64,000 nucleotides of DNA from Verrucomicrobiota bacterium (GCA_016222805.1 JACRQG010000026.1:21953-85952); one strand, 5' to 3'. Shown: positions 8,122-18,937, counted from the first letter of the stretch. Numbers and translations are program-made. The notes: generated by a model from the letters alone, not told the origin.

Positions 8122-11100
8122 ATGTCCACCGGTTTTCGCACCGCGCTGCTCGCCGCGCTCCTCTGTCTCCCGGCCGCCCGAATCTCGGCCGGCAACCTCA
8201 GTGCCCGCGAGGATCCGGCCGCGGGCACGATCACGGTCTGGCGTGACGGAGGCACCGAGCCCATCCTCACCCAAAATGCCCGGCCCGACTTCCGCCCCTA
8301 CCTGCATCCCCTGGTGGCTCCCGGCGGCCGCGGTGTGTTGACCGAGGTCAGCCCCGGGCACCATCCGCACCAGACCGGCATCTTCTGGGGTTTCACGCGG
8401 GTGAATGGCCGCGACTACTTCCACACTCCCGGCGGCACGCACTGGCGTCGGGCGGCGGCGTCGGTCATCATCGCCCGCGGTGAGGAGGTGAAATGGAGCA
8501 CCGTGTATCACCTTCTCGATGACGCCGGCCGTGCGATTCTCACCGAGTCGCAGCTTTGGACCCTGCGCGAGGCCGGCGCGCAGTACCAACTAGACCTGGA
8601 GTGGACGGGCGAGGCGCAGGCGGATCTCGTGTTTGGCACCCAGCCCTATGGCGGCCTCTTCGTCCGCATGCCCTGGCGCCCGGGCGTGGCGGCGGCGGCG
8701 GTGAACAACGCCCGGCAGCGCGACCAGCGGGCCAACGGCCAACGCGCGGTCTGGGTGGACGTGAGCCTGCCAACGCCCGAGGGCGGAGAACCGTTGCACC
8801 TGGCCGTTTTCGACCACCCGCGGAACGACGGTTACCCACACCCCTGGCGGGTCGATCAGCAGTTCGGTTTTGGCCCGGCACGCGCGGCCCTCGGGGAGTG
8901 GAAGCTGGCCCGCGGCGCCCGCGCCGTCTTCCGCCACCGCCTCCTCGCCCACCCGGGACGCTTCGACGACGTCGCCCTGGACGCGGCGTGGCGCGCCTAC
9001 ACCGGCGAGCGCCTGGACAGCGTCCTCTGGAACCTCGCCCGCGAAGAGGGCCGCCGCGCCGTCTTCCTGACGGGCGAGCAGGCCGTGGCCAAGATGACGG
9101 TGCCCGCCGGCTTCGAAGTGAAGCTGGCTGCCAGCGAACCACTCGTCACGCAGCCCATGGCGTTTTGCTGGGACCACCGCGGCCGCCTCTGGGTCGGCCG
9201 CCGGACCGGGTTCTCCTCTTCGGGAGACAGCCGGATTGTCATCCTCGAGGATACCGACGGCGACGGCAGGATGGACCGCCGCCAGGTTTTCCTGGAGGGC
9301 ATCCCGTTTCCCTCCGCGCTGGCGGTCGGATTCGACGGCCTCTGGCTGGGCGCCCCGCCCCACCTGTTGTTTGTTCCGGACCGCAACCACGATGATCGGG
9401 CCGACGCGGACATCGAAGTGCGGCTCACGGGCTGGGGTATCCAGGATCGCCATGAGACGCTCAACAGCCTGACGTGGGGCCCCGACGGCTGGCTCTACGG
9501 TTGCCAGGGCTTTGCCACGCGCTCGCAGGTGGGGAAACCGCCCCCGACGGCGCGCGTGCTCCGGAAGGGAGAGGCGTTTCCCGAGAATGCCGGCGCGCTC
9601 AATGCCCAGTACCTCGACGGTGGCGTCTGGCGGTATCATCCGACCAAGGACCGCTTCGAGGTCGTCGCCCATGGTTTCAGCAATCCTTGGGGCCTCGATT
9701 TCGACGCCCACGGCCAGATGTTTGTCACCGCCTGCGTGATTCCGCACCTCTGGCACGTCATTCCCGGCGGCATCTACCATCGTCAGGGCGGGCGGCACCT
9801 CAATCCGCACGTCTACGACGACCTCAAGACGATCGCCGACCACCGCCATCGCTCCGCCCACGGTGGCGCCCGCGTGTACCTGGCGGATGAGTTTCCCCGT
9901 GAATACCGTGGCCGGATCTTCATGGCCAATCTCCACGAGCGCGCGTTGCTGACCGATGTTCTTACGCCGCGCGGCTCGGGGTTTGTCGGGAGTCATGGCG
10001 ACGACATCCTCCAGGCCAACGATCCCCAGTGGATCGGCTTCAGCGTCGAGGTCGGACCAGACGGCGCAGTCTATGTGCTCGACTGGCACGATGCGGACAT
10101 TTGCGGCAATGCCGTGCTGAACAAAGACACGGGCCGGATCTTCCGCCTCGCCCCCACGGGGCTGCCCGCGCGCACCGGGCTGGACCTTCGCCGCCTCGAC
10201 GATCTCGCCCTGGTCGAACTCCAGTGGCACCGCAACGACTGGTACGTGCGCCGCGCCCGCCTGCTTCTGCAAGAGCGAGCCGCCGCCCAGCGCCTCGACC
10301 CCCGTGTCCCCTCGCGTTTGTGGGAGATGTTTGCCCAGGGAGCGGACGCGGCGTCGCAGCTCCGCGCCCTCTGGGCCCTCCACGTCACGGGGCAGCTGCC
10401 GCCGGATCGGCTGCTGCCCCTTCTGAATCACCCGGAGCCCTACGTGCGCGGCTGGGCGATCCAGTTGCTCCACGAGGATCGGCCCCCCGCGGAGGAGGCA
10501 CGGCGGAGGTTGGCCGTCCTGGCGCGGCAGGACCCCTCTCCTGTCGTCCGGTTGTACCTTGCCGCCGCGCTCCAACGCCTGCCGCCCGCCGAGCGCTGGG
10601 CCGTCGCGGAAGGCCTGGTGACCCACGCGGAAGATGCCACGGACCACAATCTCCCCAAGATGATCTGGTTCGGCCTCGAACCACTCGTGCGGGAAAACCC
10701 GGCGCGCGCCCTCGCCCTGGCCACCGCCAGCCGCCTCCCGCTCGTGACCCAGTTTGTCGCGAGGCGCGCGACGGCGGCCCGGCAAATCGAGGCCGTCGTC
10801 GCCGCGGTCCTGCGAGCCGAAGGGTCGGCGCAGAAGCAGTCCCTCCTGGAAGGCCTGCGCGACGGCCTGGGGGCGTTCGCCCGCCGCGAAATTGCCGCCC
10901 CTTCCAACTGGGCAGAACTTGCGAATAATCCACGGATCGGGGCCGAACCGGCCCTCCGCCACCTCGTGGATCAGCTCGGGCAGAAGTTTGGCGATCCCCG
11001 TGCCACGGCCGCCCAGGTGGCGGCGCTTGCGAATCCCGCCACCCCGGCCCCGCAACGCCTGGCGGCGCTGCAAACCCTCGCGCGCGATGCGCACGTGCCC

Positions 11101-11904
11101 GCCCTCAGCCCCATTCTCGCCCTGCTCGACGAACCCGCCTTCCGCCGCGATGCGATCCGCGCGCTGGCCGAGTTCGACGACCGTCAGGTGCCGGGTGCCC
11201 TCCTGGCCCGCTTTGCTTCGTGGTCACCCGCCGAAAAGGCGGATGCCGTGATGACCCTCGCCGCCCGCCCCGAAAGCGCCCGCCTGCTCCTGCGCGCACT
11301 CCGGGAGGAGCGAGTCCCGCGGCGTGACATTTCGGCGTTCGCCGCGCGGCAATTGCAGCGGGTGCTCGGGCCGGCCTTCAGTGATTTCTGGGGACCGGTC
11401 ACCTCCCGCCCCGCCGACAAGGAGGCGGATCTTTCCCACTTCCGTCGGCTCCTGTCCGAGGAGGCGCTCGCCCGCGCCAATCCCCCCAGCGGCCGGGCGA
11501 TCTTCGAACGCACCTGCGCCGCGTGCCACCAACTCTATGGCAACGGTGGACGAATCGGCCCGGACCTGACCGGCTCCAATCGCGCCAATCTCGATTACCT
11601 TCTCGGTGAGATCATCAGCCCCAGCGAGGTCATCCAGGAGGGTTATCATCTGGTGACCCTCACCACCCGCGACGGCCGCACTCTGGCAGGCAACGTCGCC
11701 CAGGAAGACGCCGAGCAGGTAACCCTGCGGCTGGTTGGCCAAGAGACCGTGGTGCCGAAGGCGGAGATTCTCAGCCGCGAGAAATCCGACGTGTCGATGA
11801 TGCCCGAAGGGCTGCTCAAGCATCTCTCTAGCCAGGAAGTGCTCGATCTCGTCGCCTACCTGCGAACCACGGATCAGGTTCCGCTGCCGGCCTCGGTCCC
11901 CTGA
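8122..11904 (+). CDS. DUF6807 (PmoA-like)/PVC membrane-bound dehydrogenase/HEAT/cytochrome c fusion
   Basis: From the ATG at 8122 the protein is 1260 residues with signal peptide [19 protein letters not shown]. Residues about 30-320 are a DUF6807/PmoA-like domain ([37 protein letters not shown]). From about residue 324 comes the PVC-type dehydrogenase beta-propeller ([63 protein letters not shown]). An alpha-helical HEAT-like region follows (about 690-1090). A terminal cytochrome c domain carries the heme site CAACH at 1132-1136, followed by [12 protein letters not shown]. The architecture implies periplasmic oxidation of a sugar-like substrate with electrons passed to the attached heme. The substrate is unknown. 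The frame is open upstream to 7963, overlapping the previous gene, but the signal peptide supports 8122. Confidence 0.85.
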   Translation: MSTGFRTALLAALLCLPAARISAGNLSAREDPAAGTITVWRDGGTEPILTQNARPDFRPYLHPLVAPGGRGVLTEVSPGHHPHQTGIFWGFTRVNGRDYFHTPGGTHWRRAAASVIIARGEEVKWSTVYHLLDDAGRAILTESQLWTLREAGAQYQLDLEWTGEAQADLVFGTQPYGGLFVRMPWRPGVAAAAVNNARQRDQRANGQRAVWVDVSLPTPEGGEPLHLAVFDHPRNDGYPHPWRVDQQFGFGPARAALGEWKLARGARAVFRHRLLAHPGRFDDVALDAAWRAYTGERLDSVLWNLAREEGRRAVFLTGEQAVAKMTVPAGFEVKLAASEPLVTQPMAFCWDHRGRLWVGRRTGFSSSGDSRIVILEDTDGDGRMDRRQVFLEGIPFPSALAVGFDGLWLGAPPHLLFVPDRNHDDRADADIEVRLTGWGIQDRHETLNSLTWGPDGWLYGCQGFATRSQVGKPPPTARVLRKGEAFPENAGALNAQYLDGGVWRYHPTKDRFEVVAHGFSNPWGLDFDAHGQMFVTACVIPHLWHVIPGGIYHRQGGRHLNPHVYDDLKTIADHRHRSAHGGARVYLADEFPREYRGRIFMANLHERALLTDVLTPRGSGFVGSHGDDILQANDPQWIGFSVEVGPDGAVYVLDWHDADICGNAVLNKDTGRIFRLAPTGLPARTGLDLRRLDDLALVELQWHRNDWYVRRARLLLQERAAAQRLDPRVPSRLWEMFAQGADAASQLRALWALHVTGQLPPDRLLPLLNHPEPYVRGWAIQLLHEDRPPAEEARRRLAVLARQDPSPVVRLYLAAALQRLPPAERWAVAEGLVTHAEDATDHNLPKMIWFGLEPLVRENPARALALATASRLPLVTQFVARRATAARQIEAVVAAVLRAEGSAQKQSLLEGLRDGLGAFARREIAAPSNWAELANNPRIGAEPALRHLVDQLGQKFGDPRATAAQVAALANPATPAPQRLAALQTLARDAHVPALSPILALLDEPAFRRDAIRALAEFDDRQVPGALLARFASWSPAEKADAVMTLAARPESARLLLRALREERVPRRDISAFAARQLQRVLGPAFSDFWGPVTSRPADKEADLSHFRRLLSEEALARANPPSGRAIFERTCAACHQLYGNGGRIGPDLTGSNRANLDYLLGEIISPSEVIQEGYHLVTLTTRDGRTLAGNVAQEDAEQVTLRLVGQETVVPKAEILSREKSDVSMMPEGLLKHLSSQEVLDLVAYLRTTDQVPLPASVP

Positions 11905-11989
11905 GGCGACCCGGGGCCGCGGGCGGCCGCACGGCGTCTCCATGATTGCGCTGCCGCAGTTCTTGGCCTCTGTTGACGCCCCATCCGCC

Positions 11990-12742
11990 ATGTCCAATCC
12001 CACCATCGAGAATGTCGTCATCATCGGCACCGGCTGTGCCGGCCTCACCGCCGCAATCTATACGGCGCGGGCCAGCCTCAATCCTCTGGTGCTGGAAGGG
12101 CCGCAGCCCGGCGGACAACTGACGACGACGAGCGAGGTCGAGAACTTCCCCGGTTTCCCTCACGGCGTGGACGGATTTCAGCTCACGCAGAACATGCGCG
12201 AGCAGGCGACCCGCTTCGGCGCCCGGTTTGAGCAGTTGCTGGTCGACCGCGTCGATCTTTCCACGCAACCGCGCCAGGTGGTGGCCGGCGACCGCACCAT
12301 TCTCGCGAAGACCCTGATCATCGCGACCGGCGCCTCGCCCCGCATGACCGGGGTGCCCGGGGAAAAGGAGCTCTACGGCGGAAAGGGCGTGACCACCTGC
12401 GCCACCTGCGACGTGGCGGTGGAAGGAGTGGCGCAGCAGGCCGTGAGCGGCCTGCGCGTGAAGAACGTCAAGACCGGCGCCGAAGCCGTACTGCCCGTGA
12501 AAGGTGTGTTTGTCGCCATTGGGCACGTGCCCAACACGCGGCCGTTCGCGCCTCCCCTGGAGGTCGATGCCGCCGGATATTTCAAGACCGTGCCGGGTTC
12601 CCAGGTCCAGACCAGCGTCCCCGGCGTCTACGTGGCGGGCGATTGCGTCGACCACGTCTATCGCCAGGCCATCACGGCGGCCGGCATGGGCTGCGCCGCC
12701 GCGATCGAGGCGGAACGCTGGCTGGCCGAACATGGCGGCTGA
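11990..12742 (+). CDS. trxB: Thioredoxin reductase lacking the NADPH-binding domain
   Basis: A 250-residue protein from the ATG at 11990, against about 310-320 for normal TrxB. The FAD-binding half is intact ([47 protein letters not shown]), and so are the redox pair CATC at residues 137-140 and the second FAD segment ([33 protein letters not shown]). The roughly 60-70 residues that normally follow CATCD, including the GGGDTA nucleotide-binding loop and the HRRD NADPH phosphate site, are absent: CATCD runs straight into [16 protein letters not shown]. The frame is preserved across the junction near 12412. As written it cannot take electrons from NADPH in the usual way. Either a real in-frame deletion or an assembly collapse is possible. 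It overlaps the next gene by 11 bases. Confidence 0.75.
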   Translation: MSNPTIENVVIIGTGCAGLTAAIYTARASLNPLVLEGPQPGGQLTTTSEVENFPGFPHGVDGFQLTQNMREQATRFGARFEQLLVDRVDLSTQPRQVVAGDRTILAKTLIIATGASPRMTGVPGEKELYGGKGVTTCATCDVAVEGVAQQAVSGLRVKNVKTGAEAVLPVKGVFVAIGHVPNTRPFAPPLEVDAAGYFKTVPGSQVQTSVPGVYVAGDCVDHVYRQAITAAGMGCAAAIEAERWLAEHGG

Positions 12743-13301
12743 ACCCACCGTCGACGGCGGTCCCGCGAGTGGCCTGCCACCGCGGTTTGCAGCGCTGCAC
12801 CGGGAACTCGGCATTCCGTCCAATTACGCGGTGACGCGCGGCCTGCCGTTCCACGGCGAAGTCGACGAAGCCACGCTCGTCGATGTCGGGCCCAGCCCGG
12901 ACGGACGGCCGGTGAGACTTGTCCCCTCCGCTGCCGATGCCTGGCACCGGCTTCGGCAAGCGGCGATGAACGACGGCGTCGAACTGGTCGCGGTGTCGGG
13001 GTTCCGCTCCGTTGCCCGGCAGACCGAGATCATCCGCAGCAAACTGCAGGCCGGACGGGCGCTGCCGGACATTTTGACGGTCATCGCCGCACCGGGGTTT
13101 AGCGAGCACCACACCGGGCGGGCGATCGACATCGGGACGCCCGGCTACCTGGATCTCGAGGAGAATTTCGCCGAGACGGACGCCTTTCGTTGGCTGCAGG
13201 CGCGCGCGGGAGGGTTCGGTTTCCATCTCTCCTATCCGCGCGGCAATGCCTGGGGCATCACCTACGAACCCTGGCACTGGCTTTTCTGCCCGCCAGACTG
13301 A
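12732..13301 (+). CDS. M15B-type (VanY/DdcY-like) D-alanyl-D-alanine carboxypeptidase family protein
   Basis: A 189-residue protein from the ATG at 12732. The family signatures are in order: [13 protein letters not shown] near residues 88-100, the zinc motif [12 protein letters not shown] near 123-134 (His and Asp ligands), and EPWHW near 179-183 (catalytic Glu and last zinc His). These predict cleavage of the terminal D-Ala-D-Ala or related peptidoglycan stems. No signal peptide is visible at this start ([10 protein letters not shown]), which is unusual for a wall enzyme. A frame open further upstream lies inside trxB and also lacks one. The start overlaps the end of the trxB-like gene by 11 bases, suggesting co-translation. 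Confidence 0.85.
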   Translation: MAAEPTVDGGPASGLPPRFAALHRELGIPSNYAVTRGLPFHGEVDEATLVDVGPSPDGRPVRLVPSAADAWHRLRQAAMNDGVELVAVSGFRSVARQTEIIRSKLQAGRALPDILTVIAAPGFSEHHTGRAIDIGTPGYLDLEENFAETDAFRWLQARAGGFGFHLSYPRGNAWGITYEPWHWLFCPPD

Positions 13302-13456
13302 GGAAACGGGCGTTCGGCCCACGCCTCGCTTCGTCAGCCCTCCCGCCCGCACGCCGGGCACCACTTGCCGATCCGGTGAATCGCGTGTCGCGACCTCGTT
13401 CCGGAATCCCGCAAAGATCCTGAAACTCCCGCGGACCTGGTGTGTTACCAGAGGGC

Positions 13457-15913
13457 ATGATGCCCTGGACCAACCTCGGCGGCGACCTCCGCCACGCCGT
13501 GCGCGCACTCGCGCGGGATCGCGGCTTTACCGCCACCGCCCTCCTCACCCTTGTCCTGTGTCTCGGGGCCAACGTGGCCCTCTTCGCCGTGGTCAATGCC
13601 GTGCTGCTGCGCCCCTTGCCTTTTCCCCAGCCGGATCGACTTGTGACGATCGGCAACGCCTATCCCAAGGCCGGGGTGACCGAGAACATCGGGGTTTCCG
13701 CCCCGCACTACCTGGAGCGCCGCGCCCGGATCGCCGCCTTCGCCGAAGCCGCGGCCTACCGCAGCGGAGGAGAAACGATTGGCGAGCCCGGTTCGCCGGA
13801 CCGGGTGGACGGCCTGCGCGTCACGCCGTCCTTTTTTCAGGTGCTGCAGGTCAAGGCGGCCCTCGGGCGGACCTTCACCGAGGAGGAGGGCACACCCGGC
13901 AAGACCGCTGTCGTCGTGCTCAGTGACGGCCTCTGGCGGCAGAAATTCGGCGCCGATCCTGCGGTGATCGGCCAGTCGCTCCGGCTCGGCGGCGCCTCCA
14001 CGAGCACGATCATCGGCGTGCTTCCGCCCGGGTTCCGCTTTCTCGGGCACTCCGCGCAACTCTGGACGCCCCTCGCCTTCGACGACGAACAGCGCCGGCC
14101 GGAGAACCGCCATAGCAACAACCTGAACATGATCGCGCGGCTTCAGCCCGGGGTATCGCGGGCCGAGGCGCAGGCGCAAATCGATGCACTCAACCTGAGC
14201 ACGCTGGAGACGGATCCGTTTGGCAAAGTCGTCCGCGACGCCGGGTTTCACACGGTGGTGGAGGGCCAGCACGCGCGCCTCGTGGCGGATATCCGCCCCG
14301 CCCTCCTGCTCCTGCAGACCGGCGTCCTCCTCCTGCTCCTGATCGGTGTCGTCAACCTTGCCAACCTGACCCTCGTGCGCGCCACGGGGCGCACCAAGGA
14401 GTTCTCCGTGCGCCAGGCGTTGGGAGCCGGCGCCGGGCGCATCGCCCGCCAACTCGTCGTCGAATCGCTGGTGCTCACGCTGGGCGGCTTCCTCCCGGGG
14501 CTCGCCGTCGGGTGGGCAGGATTGCGCGTCCTGGATCGCTTGGGCACCGATCTGCTGCCTCAGGCCGCCCCCCTCCAACTCGACGCCACGGTCGTCCTGG
14601 TCACCTTCGCCGGGACGATACTGATTGGATTGCTGCTCGCTTTGCCCGCGATCTGGCACGCCCGCCACGGCAACCTCGCCATCACCCTCTCCGTCGAATC
14701 ACGGGGCGGCACCACCTCGCGGGCCACCCACCGGGTGCGGTACGGGCTCATCGTCACTCAGTTTGCCCTCGCCTTCGTGCTTCTCTCCGGCGCGAGCCTG
14801 CTCGCCCTCAGTTTCTCCCGCGTTCTTTCGACCAAGCCGGGGTTCCAACCGGACAACGTCCTCACCGGCGTCATTCCCCTGCCGCGCGCCAACTACAAGG
14901 AGAACAAGGACCGCGTGGCGTTTCTCGACCGGCTGACGCGGGAACTCCACTCCCTCCCCGGGCTCATCGCGGTGGGTTTCGGGACGGAGGTTCCGTTTGT
15001 CGGCCGGGCCGATCGCAACGCCGTCACCGTCCTCGGTTACACCCCCAAGCCCGGCGAGTCCGTGCAGGCCCACATCATGACGGGTGTCACCGGGGACTTC
15101 TTCCCGGCCCTCGGGATTCCCCTGCGCGCGGGCCGCTTCCTCACCACCGAAGACTCGCTGCGCTCCACCCGCGTCTGCGTCATCGACGAGCACATGGCGC
15201 GGCGCTACTGGGGAGATCGCGACCCGATTGGCGGACAACTCGTCAACGGAACGCCCGACAGCAAGGAAAAGCCCTTTACCGTCGTCGGAGTTGTCGGCGC
15301 CGTGAAACAGGAGGACCTCGCCGATCCGGGAACCGGCGGTGCCGTGTACGAACCTTTCAGTGAATTCAGCTCCAGCCAGATTACCGTGGCCCTCCGTTCA
15401 CACCTTCCGCCCGAGTCGGTTGCCTCCACCCTGCGAAACGCGGTGCTCAAGATCGATCCGAATGTCCCGCTCACCAAGGTAAAGCCACTCGTCCGCGTCA
15501 TCGACGACAGCCTGGCCGGTCGTCGGTCGCCGATGTTTCTGGCCGCGCTCTTTGCGGGCGTCGCCCTCCTGCTGGCCAGCGTGGGCTTGTATGGCGTGCT
15601 CGCCTACGCGGTGGCGCAGCGCCGCCGCGAAATCGGCGTCCGCATGGCGCTTGGGGCGCTGCCGGAACAGATCTGGACGCAATTCCTCGCCCTCGGTGTC
15701 CGTCTCGTGGCGCTCGGCACTGCGCTCGGTCTGGCCGGAGCCTGGTTCAGCGGCCAAGCCATGAGCGGGCTGCTCTTCGGCGTCGGGCCGTTTCATCCCG
15801 GCATCCTCGCGGGTACAGCGCTGGCGCTGGTCGCGATCGCGCTGCCGGCCTGTTTCATCCCCGCCACGCGCGCCGCCCGGGTTCCGCCGCTGGAAGCCCT
15901 GCGCAGCGACTGA
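13457..15913 (+). CDS. ABC transporter permease, MacB/ADOP-type (two FtsX units)
   Basis: About 818 residues from the ATG at 13457. An ATG one codon later and a GTG at 13442 are alternatives. The N-terminus, LGGDLRHAVRALARDRGFTA, is typical of acidobacterial duplicated orphan permeases. Two copies of the MacB periplasmic core plus FtsX membrane unit follow: hydrophobic helices near residues 20-45, 275-300, 325-410 and 430-455, and again at about 690-720, 740-770 and 780-800. The second ends RRREIGVRMALGALPEQIW and AARVPPLEALRS. No ATP-binding subunit is adjacent, hence orphan permease. Members couple cytoplasmic ATP use to periplasmic export or signalling. The cargo is unknown. Confidence 0.85.
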   Translation: MMPWTNLGGDLRHAVRALARDRGFTATALLTLVLCLGANVALFAVVNAVLLRPLPFPQPDRLVTIGNAYPKAGVTENIGVSAPHYLERRARIAAFAEAAAYRSGGETIGEPGSPDRVDGLRVTPSFFQVLQVKAALGRTFTEEEGTPGKTAVVVLSDGLWRQKFGADPAVIGQSLRLGGASTSTIIGVLPPGFRFLGHSAQLWTPLAFDDEQRRPENRHSNNLNMIARLQPGVSRAEAQAQIDALNLSTLETDPFGKVVRDAGFHTVVEGQHARLVADIRPALLLLQTGVLLLLLIGVVNLANLTLVRATGRTKEFSVRQALGAGAGRIARQLVVESLVLTLGGFLPGLAVGWAGLRVLDRLGTDLLPQAAPLQLDATVVLVTFAGTILIGLLLALPAIWHARHGNLAITLSVESRGGTTSRATHRVRYGLIVTQFALAFVLLSGASLLALSFSRVLSTKPGFQPDNVLTGVIPLPRANYKENKDRVAFLDRLTRELHSLPGLIAVGFGTEVPFVGRADRNAVTVLGYTPKPGESVQAHIMTGVTGDFFPALGIPLRAGRFLTTEDSLRSTRVCVIDEHMARRYWGDRDPIGGQLVNGTPDSKEKPFTVVGVVGAVKQEDLADPGTGGAVYEPFSEFSSSQITVALRSHLPPESVASTLRNAVLKIDPNVPLTKVKPLVRVIDDSLAGRRSPMFLAALFAGVALLLASVGLYGVLAYAVAQRRREIGVRMALGALPEQIWTQFLALGVRLVALGTALGLAGAWFSGQAMSGLLFGVGPFHPGILAGTALALVAIALPACFIPATRAARVPPLEALRSD

Positions 15914-16096
15914 GCGGGGGGCAGCCCCAAGCGCCCTCCTTGGGTTCTGTTTTCAGCTTCGCGGGTTCAAGCCACGAGGCACTGACCTGCATCCTCCGCT
16001 GCGCCAGAGTACCCGAGTCCCCCTTAGGAAACTCGTTGCTTACTCCAACATGGCTTAGACGGAAACCCCTGAGAACCAAAGGGCCGCCCGTAGAAT

Positions 16097-16140
16097 TTGG
16101 AATTATTCTAATTCCTACTTGAAACTTAGAACCATTCCAA
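16097..16140. promoter_or_regulatory. Paired inverted operator-like sites ahead of the Fur-family/suf genes
   Basis: GGAATTA-TTC-TAATTCC at 16099-16115 is a perfect 7-3-7 palindrome in an AT-rich island. The 14-base unit TTGGAATTATTCTA (16097-16110) recurs in opposite orientation at 16127-16140 with 12 of 14 matches (TTGGAATGGTTCTA on the minus strand). Position and shape fit binding sites of the Fur-family protein encoded 19 bases downstream, so autoregulation and control of the suf genes is inferred. A TTGAAA (16119-16124) between the copies could be a -35 element. No convincing -10 was found. Confidence 0.6.
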
Positions 16141-16158
16141 TTAGCTGCGGCTCCCACC

Positions 16159-16587
16159 ATGTCGGAAACCCACGCCATCGACTCCCTCTCGCAGCGTCTC
16201 GCGGACAGCGGGCTGCGCGCCACCCCTCAGCGCGAGGTCGTCTACAACGTCCTCCTCAAGAAGCGGGATCACCCCACGGCCGACGAGGTCTTCGCCCGCG
16301 TCAAGACAGAGCTCCCCACCATCTCGCTCGCCACCGTCTACAACTGCCTTGAGACGCTGGTGCAGTGCAACCTGGTGCGCGCCGTCAATTTCGAGCGCAG
16401 CCCCACGCGCTACTGCCCGAACCTCCAGCCGCACGCCCACTTTCACGATGAGCAAACGGGCCGGACCTTCGATATCGACCTGCCGCCCGAAGTCCTGAAC
16501 CAGGTCAACACCGTCCTCCCGCACGGCTTCGACGCTTCCTCCGTCGAGATCACCTTCCGCGGCAAGGCCAGTTCTTCGCCTTCCTGA
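16159..16587 (+). CDS. Fur-family transcriptional regulator heading the suf operon
   Basis: A 142-residue protein with the Fur winged helix ([46 protein letters not shown]) and a C-terminal metal and dimer region with His92, His94 and His96 in [11 protein letters not shown]. The two CxxC pairs that hold structural zinc in Fur and PerR are missing, and the only cysteines are Cys63, Cys70 and Cys86. Some Fur-family regulators do without the zinc. Lying directly before sufC-sufB-sufD, it most likely senses iron or cluster status and represses the operon through the palindromes at 16097-16140. That is inference from position. Whether the ligand is iron, heme or a cluster is not visible. Confidence 0.8.
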   Translation: MSETHAIDSLSQRLADSGLRATPQREVVYNVLLKKRDHPTADEVFARVKTELPTISLATVYNCLETLVQCNLVRAVNFERSPTRYCPNLQPHAHFHDEQTGRTFDIDLPPEVLNQVNTVLPHGFDASSVEITFRGKASSSPS

Positions 16588-16682
16588 GCCGGCCGCTCTC
16601 TCCGCCGCCCGTCCTCCTCCGATTGCTGCCGTCTCTCCCTCTCTCTCCCGCCTCCCTCACTCCCTTCCGCTTCCTTTCCTCC

Positions 16683-17444
16683 ATGTCCTCCCTCGTCATC
16701 CAAGATCTGCACGTCTCCATCGGCGACAAAGAGATCGTCAAGGGCCTCAGCCTGACGATCCGCTCGGGCGAAGTTCACGCCATCATGGGCCCGAATGGCA
16801 CCGGCAAGTCCACGCTCGCCAAGGTCGCCGCCGGCCACCCCGACTACACGGTGACCAAGGGGGACATCCTCCTCGACGGCGCTTCAATCCTGGAGAAGGA
16901 GGCCGACGAGCGCGCCCGTGCCGGTCTCTTCCTCGCCTTTCAGTACCCGAGTGAGATTCCCGGCGTTTCAATCGCGAATTTCCTCCGCGCGGCCGTCCAG
17001 GCCCGCCTTCCCGAGGGCGAGGAAATCGACGCCACCGCCTACTACAAGCGGCTCTACGCGAAGATGGACATGCTGAAGATCGACCGGAAGTTCACGTCGC
17101 GCGCGGTGAACGAGGGTTTTTCTGGCGGCGAGAAAAAACGCTGCGAGATCCTCCAGATGGCGATGCTCGAACCGAAGTTCGCCCTGATGGACGAAACCGA
17201 CTCCGGCCTCGACATCGATGCGCTCCGGATCGTGGCGGAAGGCGTCAACGCCCTGCGGGGACCGAACCTCGGCGTGCTGCTCATCACGCACTACCAGCGC
17301 CTGCTGAACTACATCGTGCCGGACTTCGTGCACGTGATGTACGACGGCCGCATCGTGAAGAGCGGCGACAAATCCCTGGCCCTCGAACTCGAGGCCAAGG
17401 GCTATGACTGGGTGAAGAAGGAACTCGCGCTGGCCAACGCCTGA
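16683..17444 (+). CDS. sufC: SufC, iron-sulfur cluster assembly ATPase
   Basis: 253 residues from the ATG at 16683. It has Walker [10 protein letters not shown] (36-44), the SUF-specific ABC signature [17 protein letters not shown] starting near residue 146, and Walker [18 protein letters not shown]. It forms the cytoplasmic SufBC2D scaffold ATPase that drives cluster assembly. The frame is open 20 codons upstream, but the ATG before [10 protein letters not shown] matches the family start. The leader between the regulator gene and this start (16588-16682) is almost entirely pyrimidine with no Shine-Dalgarno sequence. sufB follows after 29 bases. Confidence 0.95.
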   Translation: MSSLVIQDLHVSIGDKEIVKGLSLTIRSGEVHAIMGPNGTGKSTLAKVAAGHPDYTVTKGDILLDGASILEKEADERARAGLFLAFQYPSEIPGVSIANFLRAAVQARLPEGEEIDATAYYKRLYAKMDMLKIDRKFTSRAVNEGFSGGEKKRCEILQMAMLEPKFALMDETDSGLDIDALRIVAEGVNALRGPNLGVLLITHYQRLLNYIVPDFVHVMYDGRIVKSGDKSLALELEAKGYDWVKKELALANA

Positions 17445-17473
17445 ACCCCTCCGGCCTCCACCCTCGACCCGCC

Positions 17474-18937
17474 ATGAAAAAAACTTCCGATCTCGATTCA
17501 CCCGCCGCGGTGGAACTCGACGAGCCTGTTCCCACCGCCAACCCGGTGGCGGGCATCGACCAGACCAGGGGCGATTTCAAGTACGACGTCGCCTACGAAT
17601 TCGACGCCGGCACCGGCCTCAACGAACGCACCGTCGACTATATCAGCTCCGTGAAGAAGGAGGCCGCGTGGATTCGCGACTTCCGCCACCACGCCCTGAA
17701 GGTGTTTCGCGCCAAGCCGATGCCCACCCACTGGGCGACGCGCGACCTCGAGAACATCGATTTCGACAAGATCCGCTATTACCTCGCCCAGGGGCAGAAG
17801 CCGAAGCGCACCTGGGAGGAAGTCCCGGATGACATCAAGAAGACCTTCGAGCGGCTCGGCATCCCCGAGCAGGAACGCAAGTACCTCGCCGGGGTGGAGG
17901 CGCAGTTCGACTCGGAGGCCGCCTACTCCAACGTGAAGGACATCGTCGCGAAGCAGGGCGTAATCTTCATGAACTCCACCGAGGCCCTGCGCGAACACCC
18001 GGACATCTTCCGGAAGTGGTTCGGCAAGGTCATTCCGACGAGCGACAACAAGTTCTCCGCGCTGAACAGCGCCGTTTTCTCGGGCGGTTCCTTCATTTAT
18101 GTGCCCAAGGGCGTCAAGGTCGCCCAGCCGCTCCAGGCGTACTTCCGGATCAACGCCGAGAACTTCGGTCAGTTCGAACGCACGCTGATCATCGCCGATG
18201 AAGGCGCGGAGGTGACGTACATGGAGGGCTGCACGGCGCCGAAGTTCTCCACGTCGACGCTGCACAGCGCGGTGGTCGAACTCGTCGCCCTCAAGGGCGC
18301 AAAGATCCAGTACATCACCGTCCAGAACTGGGCCAACAACGTCTTCAACCTCGTGACCAAGCGCGGCCTCGCGCACGAGGAGGCCGAGATCAAGTGGATC
18401 GACTGCAACATCGGCTCGCGCCTCACGATGAAGTACCCGGGCGTGGTCCTGAAGGGCCGCAAGGCCCGCGGCGAAGTGATCTCGATCGCCCTCGCCAATG
18501 ACGGCCAGCACCAGGACACCGGCGCCAAGATGATCCACGCCGCCGACGAGACTTCGTCGAACGTCGTCTCCAAGTCGATCAGCGTTGGCCAGGGACGCGC
18601 CACCTACCGCGGCCAGATCCACATCCCGCGTCGCCTTAAGGGCTGCAAGAACAACACGGAGTGCGACGCCCTGCTCATCAACACCAACAGCCGCACGGAC
18701 ACTTATCCCGCCATCACCGTCCGGGGTGATCGCAACTACGTACAGCACGAGGCCAGCGTCTCGAAGGTGAATGAGGAGATGATCTTCTACATGCAGCAGC
18801 GCGGCCTCACCGAAGGGCAGGCGATGAGCCTCGCCGTGAACGGCTTCATCAACGACCTCGCCCGGCAGTTCCCGATGGAGTACTCCGTCGAACTGAAGCG
18901 GCTCATCGACCTCGAGATGGAGGGCAGCGTCGGCTGA
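17474..18937 (+). CDS. sufB: SufB, iron-sulfur cluster scaffold subunit
   Basis: 487 residues, the normal SufB length. Family phrases are [28 protein letters not shown] (split across 17700-17790), [55 protein letters not shown] and the late [22 protein letters not shown]. The beta-helix core and the conserved Cys of the GCKNNTECD region are intact. It works with SufC and SufD as the cytoplasmic scaffold on which clusters are built. No truncation is seen. The start ATG has no strong ribosome binding site. Confidence 0.96.
   Translation: MKKTSDLDSPAAVELDEPVPTANPVAGIDQTRGDFKYDVAYEFDAGTGLNERTVDYISSVKKEAAWIRDFRHHALKVFRAKPMPTHWATRDLENIDFDKIRYYLAQGQKPKRTWEEVPDDIKKTFERLGIPEQERKYLAGVEAQFDSEAAYSNVKDIVAKQGVIFMNSTEALREHPDIFRKWFGKVIPTSDNKFSALNSAVFSGGSFIYVPKGVKVAQPLQAYFRINAENFGQFERTLIIADEGAEVTYMEGCTAPKFSTSTLHSAVVELVALKGAKIQYITVQNWANNVFNLVTKRGLAHEEAEIKWIDCNIGSRLTMKYPGVVLKGRKARGEVISIALANDGQHQDTGAKMIHAADETSSNVVSKSISVGQGRATYRGQIHIPRRLKGCKNNTECDALLINTNSRTDTYPAITVRGDRNYVQHEASVSKVNEEMIFYMQQRGLTEGQAMSLAVNGFINDLARQFPMEYSVELKRLIDLEMEGSVG

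Noticed and set aside
8590-11094. A long minus-strand open frame across the dehydrogenase-cytochrome gene
   Set aside because: It is antisense to an 1260-residue protein with clear domains, has a basic Gly/Arg/Ala composition and no recognisable motif; GC-rich codon third positions open the opposite strand.
15961-15999. GGTTCAAGCC resembling a tRNA T loop
   Set aside because: No acceptor stem, D arm or anticodon stem can be drawn around it.
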